A stretch of DNA of 64,000 nt, taken from Cytospora piceicola (Eukaryota; Ascomycota; Sordariomycetes; Diaporthales; Cytosporaceae). Numbering within the stretch: position 1 is the stretch's first letter; every line of letters begins with the position of its first letter. Positions 49,608 to 63,534 of this stretch are shown here, piece by piece. Location of the stretch: assembly GCA_023375675.1 (NCBI GenBank), contig JALQBC010000041.1:302215-366214 (forward strand), read 5' to 3'. The notes beneath the pieces are model-generated. The model was given only the letters and a program-made list of their open reading frames with translations, made no database searches and was not told the DNA's origin. The position numbers and the translations under genes are program-made.

Positions 49608-52600
49608 TATTATTAAAAAGTCTAGCAGGTTAAACTCGAATAAGAAGCTTTTTAATAACAAGAATACTATTTAAACCTATATATATACTACCGTTATATA
49701 ATATAGACGATTTATAAGTAATAACGCCGAAAGTATTTTAAATAATATAGCCTTTTAGTTAGTTATAAATATATCTATAGTATTCCGTTAACTATATAAT
49801 AAAATAGAGGATATTTTTATCGAGGTTTTAGAAGGCGTTTATTAAAACCTTTAGCGTTATATAGAATTTCTAGCTAAAGCGTTTTAATATAGCTAGCTAA
49901 ACCGCAGCTACGTAAAAGGCCGTTAGTAAAACTATAAGGCCGAAGTCTTTAACGTTATAGCTAATATTTCTTTTATAAACTACTAAACGATACTAGCTAT
50001 AGTTAAAGAGATTTATACCCGAGGTTTTTTAAAAAAGCTATATATTACGTTTATCCGGAATAAAGATATTTTTTAAAACTTTAAAATCCTACTACTCGAA
50101 ATCTTTAATATCGAGTAGTATATCGCCGGCCTTAATATAAACGTCGCCGTACTTATTATAAGTATTAAAAAAGACGACGAGAAAGTCGATAAAGACGGTA
50201 GTAGTACCTTTATATAAGGCGAGTATTAAAACAGACTAAAATAATACTACGTAATATTAGGTTTTCTGCCTTTTTAACTCCCGATTAATATCGATTTTAT
50301 AACTATACTTAATAAACTAAATATATACGATAAAAAGGCTAAAAGCGACGTTAAGTATTAAAACCTTTATATAAACCAGCGAAATAGTAAAAATAGAAAG
50401 CCTTTAAACTTATATAGTATTAAACTTAAAAAGTTTTAAATTATCGGTAAGCTTTATTTTTTAGTTAGTATTTATTAGTATTAATATTAACGTTTTCTAT
50501 ACCTTTTAGTATTAACTTACTTTAATATAGTTTATATACTAACTAGCTAACTAAATATATACTACTTACGATTTATAGTAAATAATATAATACGTAACGC
50601 CTTACTTATTAATAAAGTCGGTATAAGTAAGACTTTCGTCTTTTTAATAAAACATAAGGTAGCTATTAATAACTATTTAGCTGTTTTAGCCGAGCTAAAC
50701 TTTATTAAAGATAAAGATACCGGAAAACGTATAAAGTTATATATATTTATAATACTTATACTACCTACTGTTATTATCGAGTAATACTTCGACGAAATTT
50801 ACCGGTTTTTTTTATTAAAAACTTTTTATATCCGGTTTTATTATAGTTCGAAAAGTAATATTAGCTATAACCCCGGTTTCTAATAAACTGTAATAATAAC
50901 CGACTAGCTTTATACCGAAATAAAGTTTACCGTTTAAAAAAAGAATACCTCGAAGGTAAAATTCGGGTTTTAAAGTTAATACTAAATAATACTAATATCT
51001 TCTTTTCTATCGGTACTATTTAGTATTAACTACTTTAATTAACTACTAACGGTTAAATATAAAATAAAATATATATAAGATTTAGCTTTTTTTTTACTTT
51101 ACCTCGGTATTCCGGATACTAAAAAAGACTTAAAGCTTTAACTTTGTTAAAAAGAAAGGTAATCTGCTATTCGACTATAGCCTATAAAAATACGATATAT
51201 AGAACTTAGTTTAAGAGTTTAACGAAAAGAAGATAGCTTATATTCGTAAAACAGTATCGGATATATATAAAAATAAATCCTTTTAACGTAAAGCGGATAT
51301 AGTATAAAAGCTAGACTTACCTTTTAACGAAAAGGAGGTAAACCTTAAGTTTCGTACTTTAAAAAACCGGGAAGCTTATAACGCCGACCGTATTAGTAAT
51401 AATATTAACGATAAGCTACTTAAGTAAAACAACTAAGTTAACGATAATAGTATAAAAGCTAAATACCGAGTTAGTTTACTTAGCGAAAAGCTCGGAATTT
51501 CTATTAATATTTATAATAAACTACTTTCTGTATAAATAAATACCGGTAAGCCTTTAATATTTATAAATAAAAAAATAAAAAAAGATAAACTTATAATACT
51601 TAAGTTTTTTAACCGTTATTAAATAATATAATTCTTACTCGGGTTTTACTTTTAGTATATTATTTTCGATAAGTATTAAATAATATAAAACCCTTATACC
51701 GGATAGTCCCGGCTTATACGTATAGTAATCCGTATAGCTTATTAGCTAAACCGCGAAGATAAAAAGACTAGTTTAGCCTTTTTAATTATAGTATCCGCTA
51801 TACCTGTTATTAATAAAATTATAGACTATTACGGTTTTACTTTTTTATTTTAATAGAATATAAACTTAAATAGCGTAGCTTTTTTTAAGAAAAAGCTTAC
51901 GATAGATATTAAAAACAGCGTCTTAAAATTCCTACCGGAAGCTATATTCTAAAAACGGAAAGCGACGTTTACTTATATATATACGTATTATAGTTAATAG
52001 TAGTAAACGTTATCTTTTAGCTTATAAGGTATATAAAATACCGGCGAAGACTATAACAGCCGAGATATTATAAAAGTAATACTTTAATATATCGGAATAC
52101 GCCGGAAGATAAATATAATTACCTGCCTTTTTAAATACGCTAACGGTAAGCTTTAGCTAGTCTGCCTTTATAACGGTATCTTTCTATATATAGTAGAGAT
52201 ATATAAGCTAAAATACAGAATTAATAAGCATTTCGTAAATAATTATATAAATAACTACTTTTAAGATTTTAATTTAAACGATAATAACGCCGACGTAGTT
52301 AAAGATAAAATCGAACTACTTTTAAAAAAAGGTTAAGTTAAAGTAACTATCGATAACGATAAAAAGGTAGCGCTTTACTTAAACGCCGGTATCCTTTATA
52401 TACTAATAATTATATCGATAGATATATTTAGTTATAACGCTATACTAAGTAAAAACGTTATAAGGAATATACCGGAAAAGGTCGTTATAAGTAATCTTAT
52501 CGAGTTCGGAATCTAGCTAGTCCGGATAAAAGGCGGTAAAAAAAAAAAAAAGAATACCTAATAAGCTATTAAAGAAATAGCTAACTAAAGTAACGGCCCG

Positions 52601-53973
52601 ATCTCTTTTAGCGTAGAGTATACAGACGCTATTTTTTATAGTACCGGGGATTTAAGCTTATTATACCTTTAGCTTTTTATATATAAATCTAACCTATACG
52701 ACTTTATCCTTACTAAGCGAAAAGCTATTTTTAGCTATATTATCTATAAGTTGTTAATTAACTATTATATACTAAAGCTAGTTATTAAACGAGCCGTTAA
52801 ACAGAAGAGGACTTTAGTTATAGTTACTACTTTTTAAAAGTAACTATAAGTATAAGTCCTTTTCTTATTAGTACTATTTAATACCGATAACCCTTAATCT
52901 TATTCGTACTATTTAATATTAATAACCTTTTTTCTTATTAATATTATTTAATGTTAACAGTCCTCCTCTTATTCGTACTATTTAATACTAATAACTTTTA
53001 TATTATAAGCTAACTATTTAATAGCCTTTTAGTTACTATTTTAGAAAAAGCCTCTTTATCGGTTTTATCGATCTACGCCGGTATAACCTTATTAGAAAAG
53101 GCTATATATATTTCTAAGTTTAATAATAGTATATTTAATATTAATATTCTAATACTAAACTAGCAGTATAGATCTGCCGGCTTAAACTTTTACTATTATT
53201 ATTATTATAGTATCTAAGTTTAGTATCCTTAAAATTTCGGTACTACTATATAGTCTTTCGGACGTTTTATCTAAGTTAACTAATACGTAGAAGTAACGTA
53301 AGTTATACTATAAGTTAATAATACTATTTATAACTACTTTAAGTATAAGGTATATATAAAAAAGGTATAGACACTTACTGCTAAGCTTATATTCTCCGAC
53401 TAGCTAAAAAAGTATATTAAGCTTAAGACTTTTATAATATATAAGGTATTATATATTATTTAAAGCTAGCCTTTTAACTGTTACGTTTAAGATATTTATT
53501 ACTTTAAGGTTATTAAGGACTTTAATTTAATAGTTACTTACGATATTACCGAGTTTTATAAGTAGCTTAGGCTATTATTACTAAGTACTTTAAAAAAAGA
53601 ACCTTTTAAGTAAGACTTTTTAAAAAAGCTCGATAATAAGCTAGATACTTTTTTTAAAGCGTAGCTTACCGGTAGTAACCTTAGTTATAATCTTAGTTAA
53701 AAGGTTATAACCGAGCTTTTAGCTATAACGGTCGATAAAACTAACGAAACCGTAAGTTAAGTAAATAGTATATAGAAAGAGATAGCTAATATAACCTTCG
53801 GTAGTATAAGGAAAAAGAAGGTATCGACGTTAAAGCAGATTTTCGACGGTAATAGCCTTACGGTTAAGCGGCAGAAGCGAAAAAAGGTTAAAAAGGCTAA
53901 AAAGGCTAAAAAAGCCGAAAAGGCTAAAAAGGCCGATAAGTTCGAAAAGGCCGATAAGTCCGAAGAGGCTTAA
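49608..53973 (+). pseudogene. SNF2-family helicase relic
   Basis: Reading the + strand past TAA/TAG codons, segments resembling SNF2 helicase motifs appear in order. There is a Q-motif-like stretch ending FxIIGKLYFLV (about 50420-50464). Motif I reads NKVGISKTF (50611-50637), where GLGKT is expected. A PTVIIE segment lies at 50764-50781. Motif III reads SAIPVINKIIDY (about 51794-51829). Motif V reads YRSAGLNF (about 53167-53190). Motif VI reads SFGRFI with flanking stop codons at Gln positions (about 53251-53290). A Lys-rich tail ends at 53973. The frame changes between segments. The long N-terminal region 49608-50464 has no recognised domain. SNF2 proteins move DNA or nucleosomes with ATP. 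This rests on motif reading in heavily mutated DNA. Confidence 0.5.
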
Positions 53974-54431
53974 AAGTTTAGGTATTTAACCTTAATAAAA
54001 TATAAGTAGAGATACGATTAAGTTAAGTAAACCGGACTTTATACTTTATAAAATAACTAAACAGATAATCGAAGGTAAAGGCTTAAAAACTCGATAGTTT
54101 TCTATATTTAAGCTTTACTTAATAAATAACCTACTTTTCCGAAACGTTTTCTTAATTAATTAGTACTTATTAATACTATTATTTACTACTTCTTTATACC
54201 TATTAGTATTAACTTATTATTTATAACTTATTAAAAATAGGTTTTCGGATCTTTATAACTATTATTTTAAAGTATACTAATTAAGTAAATAATTACGCTT
54301 ATATAATTATAGAATAATATAACCTATACGATTTTAGCCGTCGAGCTAGTAATCGAAATATTACTACTTATAATAGTTAGCCGACTTATATTACCCCTCT
54401 TCTCTGTTATTATAGTTTATAATATAGTATT

Positions 54432-57400
54432 TACCGAAATCTTTATAATATAAAAAGTATATAAAGATAGGCCGGCTAAGTTAGTTTTAATTAAAGGTAT
54501 TAAAGCTTATACCTTCCGAAACTATTTTCGTAATAAATTAAATAACGCCGAAAATATTTTAGTTTAGTTTATACGTATTATATAGAATATATACCCCGGG
54601 CTTAACGGCTTTATACGCGTTTTAATAGACTTTAAGCTTAATAAAAAGGAGCGTTATATCTTAGCCTTTAAGGTTCGAGTAGCAGAAAAGAAGTAAAGCG
54701 TTTTAAAGTAAGAACGCTTAACGGACGAAAAGGAAAGGCTTATAAAGGTTTTAAACCGTTAGCTCGAGAATAAAGATATTAATATATAAAAGAGTAAGTA
54801 GTATATTTAAAACTAAAAGGTATAGGTCGAAAGTTAAAAATAACGTGTAAACGAATATATATAATTTATCTTTTAAGCCTTTATAAAGGTCGAGTTTTTA
54901 AACGTTTAAGCTAAGTAAAATATAAACGTTATTAAGTAAGCTATTTTAAAGGGTAAAGTAGGGATTTAGTAGGTCCGAGAAGCTATAAAGAATTTAGTTA
55001 ATATCTTAAGAGATACGAAAGCTGCGAATTAAAAGTAACTATACCTTTTTATTAACTTAACTAAAGGCTTATTAAACTATAGTATAAAAAGACAGACGCT
55101 TACCGGCAGAAAAGACTTAAAACTTAAACTAAAAGGTAATGTTTTATAAGGTATAAGGTAAGATAGATAATATTACTACTTATATTACTATTTAGATAAT
55201 AAATAGTATAAGATTAATCGTTATAAAGAAACAGGCCTTCGGGATATTTAAGTAACTTGTTACTCTTTTTTATTATATTTATTATTACTATTAATACCGT
55301 TATTACTATTATCGCCTTAATAAATATTAGCGATTATCTTTCTACTATAGAGTATTTAATATACTGTTATTATATTAATAGTAACGTCTATTAGTTTATA
55401 GAGTAAAATACTTATCGACTTTACTAAGTTAATTAAACGTTTTAAGTTAGCCGGATTAAGCTTAGCCGCTGTTTTTTTAATAGCTTTAAAAGGCTTATAG
55501 TCTGTTATAGCCTACCTTTTTAATATATTACCTTCGGCCGGTTTAGTAACGGTATTAAGTCTTTATATTTAATATACCGGCGTTTAATTTTATTAGTATC
55601 GGAATATTTAGTTATAAAAAGGACTTACTGTATCGAACCGCGTTTTAGTACCGAGAACTTTAAAAATATCGATAAGGTCGTTTATAAAAAGGTCTATACT
55701 TATTAACTATCTTTTATTAATAGTAGATAAACGTTAGAGCTTTATATCGAAAGGGTTAGCTTATAAAGTAATTTCGACCTTATTAGCCGTAGTCGAAAGC
55801 CGGGAAGTAGTATAAATTATAGCTAAAAGGATATCTTTCTTTTTAATATTAAGTATACTAACGTTAAAACGATCGTAGACGTAGTCGACTATATAGCTCT
55901 TTTAAAGGCCGGCGGTAGGACGGATAAAGGCGAAGGTATTATTAAAACGGCTTTTAAAAACGCTTAAGTTATATATAGCTTAATAGATAACGTTATCGAA
56001 GCGGCTGTATTTATAACTGCCGGTAATAAAAAAGAGGTTATATACTTTATTCTTTTTTTTAAAGCTATAAAAAGACTTAAACTAGTAGTTATAATAATAG
56101 CTTAAAGGAGGTAAAGTAAGAGTATTTATTATAGAAGGTAAAGTGCTAGTAAAAAGTTAATATACGGCCGATAATAAAAAGCTTAAATTCTTCGGTAAAT
56201 ATATAACTAATAGTATACTAAAGTATTATAAAATATTCTAAACAGTAATAGCTTAGTTTAAGGTAATAAAGAGATAAGCTTACCGTTATATTTACTTTTA
56301 AAGGGATAAGCTTACTGTTTAAAGGCTTTATCTATAGTAGACTGTTATAGTCGGAAACAGATATAAGTTATAGTTAATAAAGTTATATTATACTTTTTTA
56401 TTTAGCTAATACGTCGTATTAATAATACTTAAACCTTAAAGGATAAAGGTAAAACGTTATAAACTTAAAGATAACTCTTTTATAATTTAAATATTAAGGA
56501 AGATAAGGTTATTTATAAGTATAATAGTACGGTAAGATAACTATAAGAACTAAACTACTACTTTTTCTATTTAAAGACTAATAGCTATACTACTACTTTT
56601 AGCCGAAAAGTACTATTTTTTAAAATAAAATAAAAATAAAAATAAAAAAGCTACTTAAAACTAAAATAAAAATAAAAAAACTACTTAAAACTAACCTTTA
56701 AACTAAAAAAAGAACTACTATAAAACTATAAAATAAAAACTATAAAATAAAAACTATAAAAAGAAATACTATTATTATAACTATTTAACTTAGTATTACC
56801 GTACTATTAAAGATAAGTAACTGTTTAAGCCGCTACTCGGTATTACTTTTAAAGACTAAGACTTATTTTTCTTATAAAGTTTAAAGATTTATATCTTTAG
56901 CTTAAGATAAGTAATAAAACCGTATTACGCCTAGCGATTATTATATTAAAATAAAACACTATAATAATCTAAAAGGTAAAGGTATTAATAAGACAGGTAG
57001 TAACTAATACCTTATAAAGGGTTTTAAAGTTAGCTACCTAGAACTTCCTTATAGGTTTTATAGTAACTACCGGAATTATAAGGAGTTTTATAAGAAGGTA
57101 CAGATAGAGAAAGGAGGTAAAGTATAGTAAAAGCTATATAGCCTTTAACGTATATCTTTAATAACGGCAGGTTTTATTAGTAATAGCATTTTAGTATATA
57201 AGTACTTAGTATATAGGTATTAAAGGGTTAGCCGCCTTTAATACTTTAGTACCGGGTTTTTATAATACGAAATAATACGTTTAAAAGCGGTCTTAAAGTA
57301 GATAAGGATAGGGATAATATAGGTTATTATTATTATTCCGGCGGTATATTTATAATTAAGACTATTTAAAATACCTAAGCCTTTATTAGAAAAGCTATTT

Positions 57401-58307
57401 AAAGCTAGCCGCTTAAGTAGCTCTTTTAATAAAAGCTTAAGAAAGGTAGCTAGACTTAATATTTTAGTAAAATACTTAAAGTAAGTAATATACTTTACTT
57501 TTAATATTAAACTAAACGTAGCTTTTTATATAAAATACTTAGCTAAATATTAAACTAAGTATTTAGGTATAGTTCTATAAATCCTTATACTTTATACCGT
57601 TACTATTATACTATTAATTCCCCTCTATTTATTAAGCAGCTATAAATATTACTAAAACACTTATCGACTACTACGTTAAAGAGCTTCTATACTTTTAGCT
57701 TAAGATCTTTTACCGAAGGTTTTTAACTCTTTATACTTTACTGTACTATAAAAAGTTATAAATAACCGAAAAACGCGTCGGCCTTTCGAAAGATAATACC
57801 GAAAAAGCCGTTAACCGTTTCCTCGATACTTTCGGCTTTAACTACCTTAATAATTTATTCTGTAATAAACTTTAAAAAGGTAAGCTAGTTATCGGCTAGT
57901 TCTACTATTTTAAGGTTATCGATACGATAAAAACTACTAGTATCGATATCCTTACCTATTTAACCTTTACTTAGCTCGGTATTATCGATAACGTTATAAC
58001 GATTTACTATTTTAAGAAGTAAATAAAAGACTATTAACAGATAGTTTATAAGTTCTTTCGAATTATAAAAAAAGGCTTAACGTTTAAGCTTAAGTAAATC
58101 TTTAACGTTATAAACCCCGGAGATTTAGTAAATATCGACTACCTCCCGGACAATATTATATAAAAGAATAGTAAGTTCTTATAGGTATAGAATAATATTA
58201 AAGATAAGGATAAAGAAGAAGATAAAAAAGATAAAGAGGAGAAGGAAGAAAACGAAGATAAAGATAAGAACAGAAACGAGAATAAAGGTGAAGATAATAA
58301 GCTATAA
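54432..58307 (+). pseudogene. Unrecognised decayed coding remnants in the element core
   Basis: Three stretches (about 54432-54800, 55752-56105 and 57660-58307) read as protein-like sequence on the + strand when TAA/TAG codons are passed over. One contains the charged run RVAEKK...ERLTDEKERL. The third ends in a highly Lys/Asp/Glu-rich tail (EEDKKDKEEKEENEDKDK). Because TpG is nearly absent, lack of TGA is not evidence of coding, so these are weak calls without family assignment. Confidence 0.25.
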
Positions 58308-60216
58308 AGCCCTACCGGTAAAATAAAGCTAACTAAGATAAGTAAAGAAGTTAGTTTTATAACCTATTTATATAAAATAAGGATTATATAAGCTAGATAG
58401 TATATAACCTTTATAAGACAGTAGTAGATATATAAAGAACTTTACTTTTAGAAAAGGGCTTATATAGAACTAATAGATCTTACTAAAGTCTAATTCTATC
58501 TTCGAGATAGTTATCGACCTTTATATTAATATAAACACCTTTTAAGTCTTTTAAAATTATAGTACGATTAATACCTTTACTTACGCTTTTATTATACTAG
58601 TCGTTCGGTTTAACTAGTTTAATAAAGTAATATAGGTAATAACTACGATATTATACGTTACTATTATAAAAGGCTAGTAAACGGTATTACTTACGAAAGG
58701 ACGTTTACGTAGTAGTAGAATCTTTACTGTTATATATATATATAATACTAGAGATAGCCGAAGGCCGTTAGTTATACCTTTATTATCGTTAAGCTTAAAG
58801 TATCGCGCCGGATTACCTTATCGCTTATTATACCGCTTTATACCTTTATACTCCGCTTTTTGCCTTTCGTACTACCCTGCCCTCTGTTTTAAACGTTACC
58901 TTATATTTCGATTAACAGCCTATTTAACCGGCTAGCTTAACCTCTCGACCCGGACCTTTTAAAGCGTCGTTAAAACTACTACGGTAACTACTATAATACC
59001 TTACTTATATATAATATTAAGATCTTTAAAAAGACTTATTAATAGAAAAGTATCGCTTAGCTTATATATAAAGCTAAATAACGGCTAAACCGGCGTATTA
59101 CGAAACTTATAAGCTTATAAGGCGTAGCGGACTGTTACGTTAGTATCTATATACTCTTAACTTTAAACTAAGCCGCTATACCGCTTAAGGTTTTAATGTA
59201 AAAGTTTAAGCCGGCGGTGTATATTAAAATCTCGTCGTTATACGTTATCTATAGAGAAAGTAACTATATTACGTTCCTGTTTAAGACGTAAGCTTAGTTT
59301 TCGACTTAGCTTTATAGCGGTATCTAGTTTAATAACTTTATCGAGTATAAGCCGTTTATTAAATATAATAAGAGCTATATATACTATAACTCGTTATATA
59401 TTAACCCGAACTATATTATATAAAAGCTATACGATATTAACTAATTTAAGATAAAGTGTTATAACTATACCTTTATCCTTTACTAAAGCGGTTTTCCTAT
59501 CTTAATAAAATATTTAAAATATAGCCTACCTTATTTCTTTTAAGTAAGTCTTATACTTATCTGTATATTATAGGCCTTAGCTAACGTAATAATATGTATT
59601 CTTTATAATACTCGAGTATATCTTACTTTAGATCTAAGTACTTAAAGACGCTTATAGACTGTTAAAAGGTCTCGCCTTTAAACGTTTACGGTAATATACC
59701 TTTTCTACGTTTAAAGCTACGCTACCTCTTTAGTTTTATAAGGGCTTTATTATTACGTTAAACCTACGTTACGTTTACTAGGCTAAGGTACGTGCGAAGG
59801 TCGACCGGCCTTAGCTTGTTTGCCCTTTTTACCTTATAGTTAGGTCTTTTATATAGGTTATAGTCTATTAAAGGTACTTACTTTTCTATTACGTCGAGTA
59901 GCTAAAGGCTAGCCGGCTATTAAAAGTTTAACGCTCGACGGCTAGTTAGTAGGCGTACTTTAAGGCGTAGCTTAAGCCGTCTTTAAATAAGCCGACGATA
60001 AAGAAGGTCCGATAGGCTTTATAGCCGGGGTTTTAGTAGCGTTACGTAAAGATATAGCGTCTAAAGAAGTAAGGGCTATAAGTCCGAGGTCTCGAATCGT
60101 AACGTTTCGAGGATTTAATTAATTAAATGTTATTATATCGTTTAAAGTATTTTATTTAAATATTAATAAGACCTTTTTTATTAAATAGTACCTTTTAAGT
60201 TAGTATACTACTACTA

Positions 60217-60785
60217 TTTACCTACTGTCTACGCCGCTACCTACGCTGTTACCTACGCCGCTACCTACGCTACTGTCTACTACTTACGCCCACGCCTACG
60301 CTTACTGCCTACGCTATTACCGTCGCTGTCGGTTAATCGCCTGCTATTACCGTTGCCTAATACTGTTATTTACTGCCTACTGCCTACTGCTACTACTACT
60401 ACTACTACTACTATCTACTGTCTACTATCTACGCCTACACCTACGCCTATGCTTACGCCTACGCCTACGCCTACGCCTACGTCTACGCCTACGCCTACGC
60501 CTACGCCTACGCCTACGCCTACGCCTACGCCTACGCCTACTACCTACTGCTTACTGCCTACGCTATCGTTATCGTTATCGCTATTAGTTAATCGCCTGCT
60601 ATTACCGTTGCCTAATTATTATTTAATGCCCTGTTTACTATCTACTGTCTACTGTCTACTACTTACGCTATCGCCGTCGCCGTCGCTGTCGCTATTGGTT
60701 AATTACCTGCCGTTACTGTTACTTAATACCGTTGTCTACTACTACTGTTACTGCTACTGCTACTACTACTGCTACTACTACTGCT
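60217..60785. repeat. TACGCC / TACTGC microsatellite cluster
   Basis: CCTACG hexamer runs (densest at about 60425-60540) and TACTGC/TACTAC runs. A spacer containing GTTAATCGCCTGCTATTACC is repeated at about 60333 and 60586, with a diverged copy at about 60697. The frame 60353-60835 here (Thr-Pro repeats) is only a consequence of the hexamer. Confidence 0.85.
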
Positions 60786-60918
60786 ACTACCGAGTAGTAA
60801 TTACTATCGACCTAAAAGTATACTATACTATTTAGGTATATATCTTAATTACCTCCCTTATAGTCCTTCCGACCTTAGTTTATCTCGTAGTATACTACGG
60901 TAGGCTTTATTATATAAA

Positions 60919-61092
60919 CTAGGGAACGGCGGTAGGACCGCCTGCCGAGAAGGCCTTCCGTTAGGAAGGATCGGAAATTTAATAGCTATTTAGTTAGATA
61001 GTTAGATACGCCGCTTAGGCTGCTCCGGATCCGATAGAGTAACGCCCTTCGGGCGTTACTCTATCGTCTCCTTTACAGCCTTAAGCAGCGAA
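60919..61092 (-). repeat. Right terminal inverted repeat with nested hairpins
   Basis: Reverse complement of 48319-48484. The same perfect 16-base hairpin is at 61032-61047 / 61051-61066 (loop TTC), and the outer stem is at 61009-61022 / 61076-61090. It differs from the left copy mainly by C-to-T / G-to-A changes and a short insertion near 60985-61005. Confidence 0.88.
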
Positions 61093-61886
61093 ATATTTAT
61101 TTATTTACTTTATAACTAACTACTTTATTAGCTAATTTATATATTTACTTACTTACTTATTAACTTACTTACTTACTAACTTAATTACTTAATAACTAAG
61201 TAACTAGCTTACTAGCTACTTTAATAGCTAATATATTAGCTAATCTACTTATTTACCTATTTACTTAGTTACTTACTTACTTACTTACTTACTTATGTAT
61301 TTACTTACTTACTAATTTATTTGTTTAGTTAATAGCTTAGTTATTAACTAACTAACTTACTATTTAACTTACTAGCTAACTTACTAGCTAACTTACTTAC
61401 CTACCTACCTACCTACCTACTTACGTACTTACTTACTTACTTACTTATTTAATAACGAATTTACTTACTAGCTAACTTACTAACTAACTTACTTACTTAC
61501 TTACTTAATAAATAATATATTAATTAACTAGCTAACTAACTAACTACCTTACTAGCTAATATATTAGCTAACTTACTTATATATCTACTTACTTAGTTAT
61601 TTACTTACTTATTTACTTATTTACTAATTAATTTAATATCTAATTTACTAGCTAACTTAATTATTTATTTACTTACTTCTTTACTTACCTATTTACTTAT
61701 TTATATATTTAGTAGCTTAGTTATTAAGTAACTAACTTACTTACTTACTTACTTACCTACTTACTTATTTACTTATTTAACAGCGAATTTACTTACTAGC
61801 TAACTTATTAACTAACTTACTAACTAACTTACTAGCTACTTTACTAGCTAACCTACTAGTTAACCTACTAACTAACCTACTAGCTA

Positions 61887-61917
<31 letters not shown>

Positions 61918-62221
61918 AGCTAACTTACTAACTAACTTACTTACTTACCTACTTACTTACTTACCTACTTACCTACTTACCTACTTACTTACTTACTTAC
62001 TTACCTACCTACTTACTTACTTACTTACCTACTTACTTACTTACTTAATAGCTAACTTACTAAATAGCTTACTTACTTACTTATCTACTTACTTATTTAC
62101 TTACGTATTTACTTATATACTTACTTACTTACTTACTTACCTATTAAGTTATTAACTTAGTTATTAACTAACTAACTTACTAGCTACTTTACTAACTACC
62201 TTATTAGCTAACTTACTTATA

Positions 62222-62255
<34 letters not shown>

Positions 62256-63487
62256 TTTATATATTTACGTATTTAATAGCTAATTTACCTACTAGCTAAT
62301 TTATTTAGTAGTTAATATACTAGCTAATTAACTAAATAACTTACTAACTTACTAACTAACTTAGTAGCTATTTTAATAGCTAACTTACTTACTTACTTAC
62401 CTAATTATTTACTTACTTACTTAAAGGTTTAATTATTTACTTATATATCTACTTACTTAATAGCTAACTTACTAGCTAACTTACTTACTTACTTACCTAC
62501 CTACTTACTTATTTACTTACTTAATTACTAACTTACTTATTTATTAATATACTTACTTTCTTACTAACTTACTTATATACTTACCTACTTATTTACTTAC
62601 TTAATAACTAAATAACTAAATAACTAACTTATTAGTTATTTTAATAGCTAACTTACTAACTAACTTATTCGTTAACTTACTTATTAACTTACTTATTTAC
62701 TTACTTACTTACATACTTACTTACTTAATAATTATATAACTAAGTTACTAACTACTTTACTAGATATTTAACTAACTACTTTACTAGCTAACTTAACTAC
62801 TTACTTACTTACTTACTTATTTACTTTTAATTTACTTACTTATTTACTTACTTATTAACTAAGCTACTTAGTTACTTACTTACTTACTTAATACTTAAAT
62901 AACTAAATTACTAGCTATAATATAATAACGTAAGCTTAAAGGTTACTTAACTTAACGCGCTTATATATAAACTAAATAACCTTTTAAGCTTTACTATACC
63001 TTAATATTTAAACCTTCGATTAAAAAGGCTTAACTATACTTAAGCCTTCCCTTTCTTTTTAAGTAAAATGCTTATATTATATTAAAATTATAGCTTTACC
63101 TTTATTATTCTAATATATTATAATAGTAGCTACTTTAATAACTACTTTACTAGCTAACTTACTAGCTAACTTACTAGCTAACTTACTAACTAACTTACTA
63201 ACTAACTTACTTACCTACCTACTTACTTACCTACCTACTTACTTACTTATTTACTTATTTAATAGCGAATTTACTTACTAGCTAATTTACTAGCAAACTT
63301 ACCTACTTACTTACCTACTTACTTACTTACCTACTTAGTTACTAGCTAACTTACTAACTAACTTACTAACTAACTTACTAACTAACTTGCTAACTAACTT
63401 ATTAACTAACTTACTAACTAACTTACTAACTAACTTACTAACTAACTTATTAACTAACTTAATTACGTACTTATTTACTTACCTACC

Positions 63488-63534
<47 letters not shown>

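Larger units (their letters stand above)
48319..61092. mobile_element. 12.8 kb TIR-bounded element, RIP-degraded, between inverted tetranucleotide arms
   Basis: The two hairpin-bearing terminal repeats (48319-48484 and 60919-61092) face each other across a 12.4 kb AT-rich core. Outside each of them lies one of two inverted homologous GTAA/TTAC arrays. Such layered inverted repeats are those of foldback transposons, or of a large TIR element inserted in a palindromic array. The core carries a helicase-like relic and other possible coding remnants on the + strand but no intact frame. No target-site duplication could be read because both flanks are simple repeats. The transposase, if any, was not identified. 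Confidence 0.65.

Noticed and set aside
49608..53973. RecQ-type telomere-linked helicase
   Set aside because: The motif readings (AGLN plus Q-x3-R spacing, TP-x-x-N-x-x-x-D in motif III) fit SNF2 better than RecQ, and no RecQ zinc or DEVH block was seen.
54432..58307. Calling these stretches firm genes because they lack TGA
   Set aside because: TpG is nearly absent in the whole block, so missing TGA carries no information; they are kept only as weak remnants.
60353..60835. Frame encoding Thr-Pro repeats
   Set aside because: A direct product of the CCTACG hexamer. Its ends are inside microsatellite and it has no gene context.
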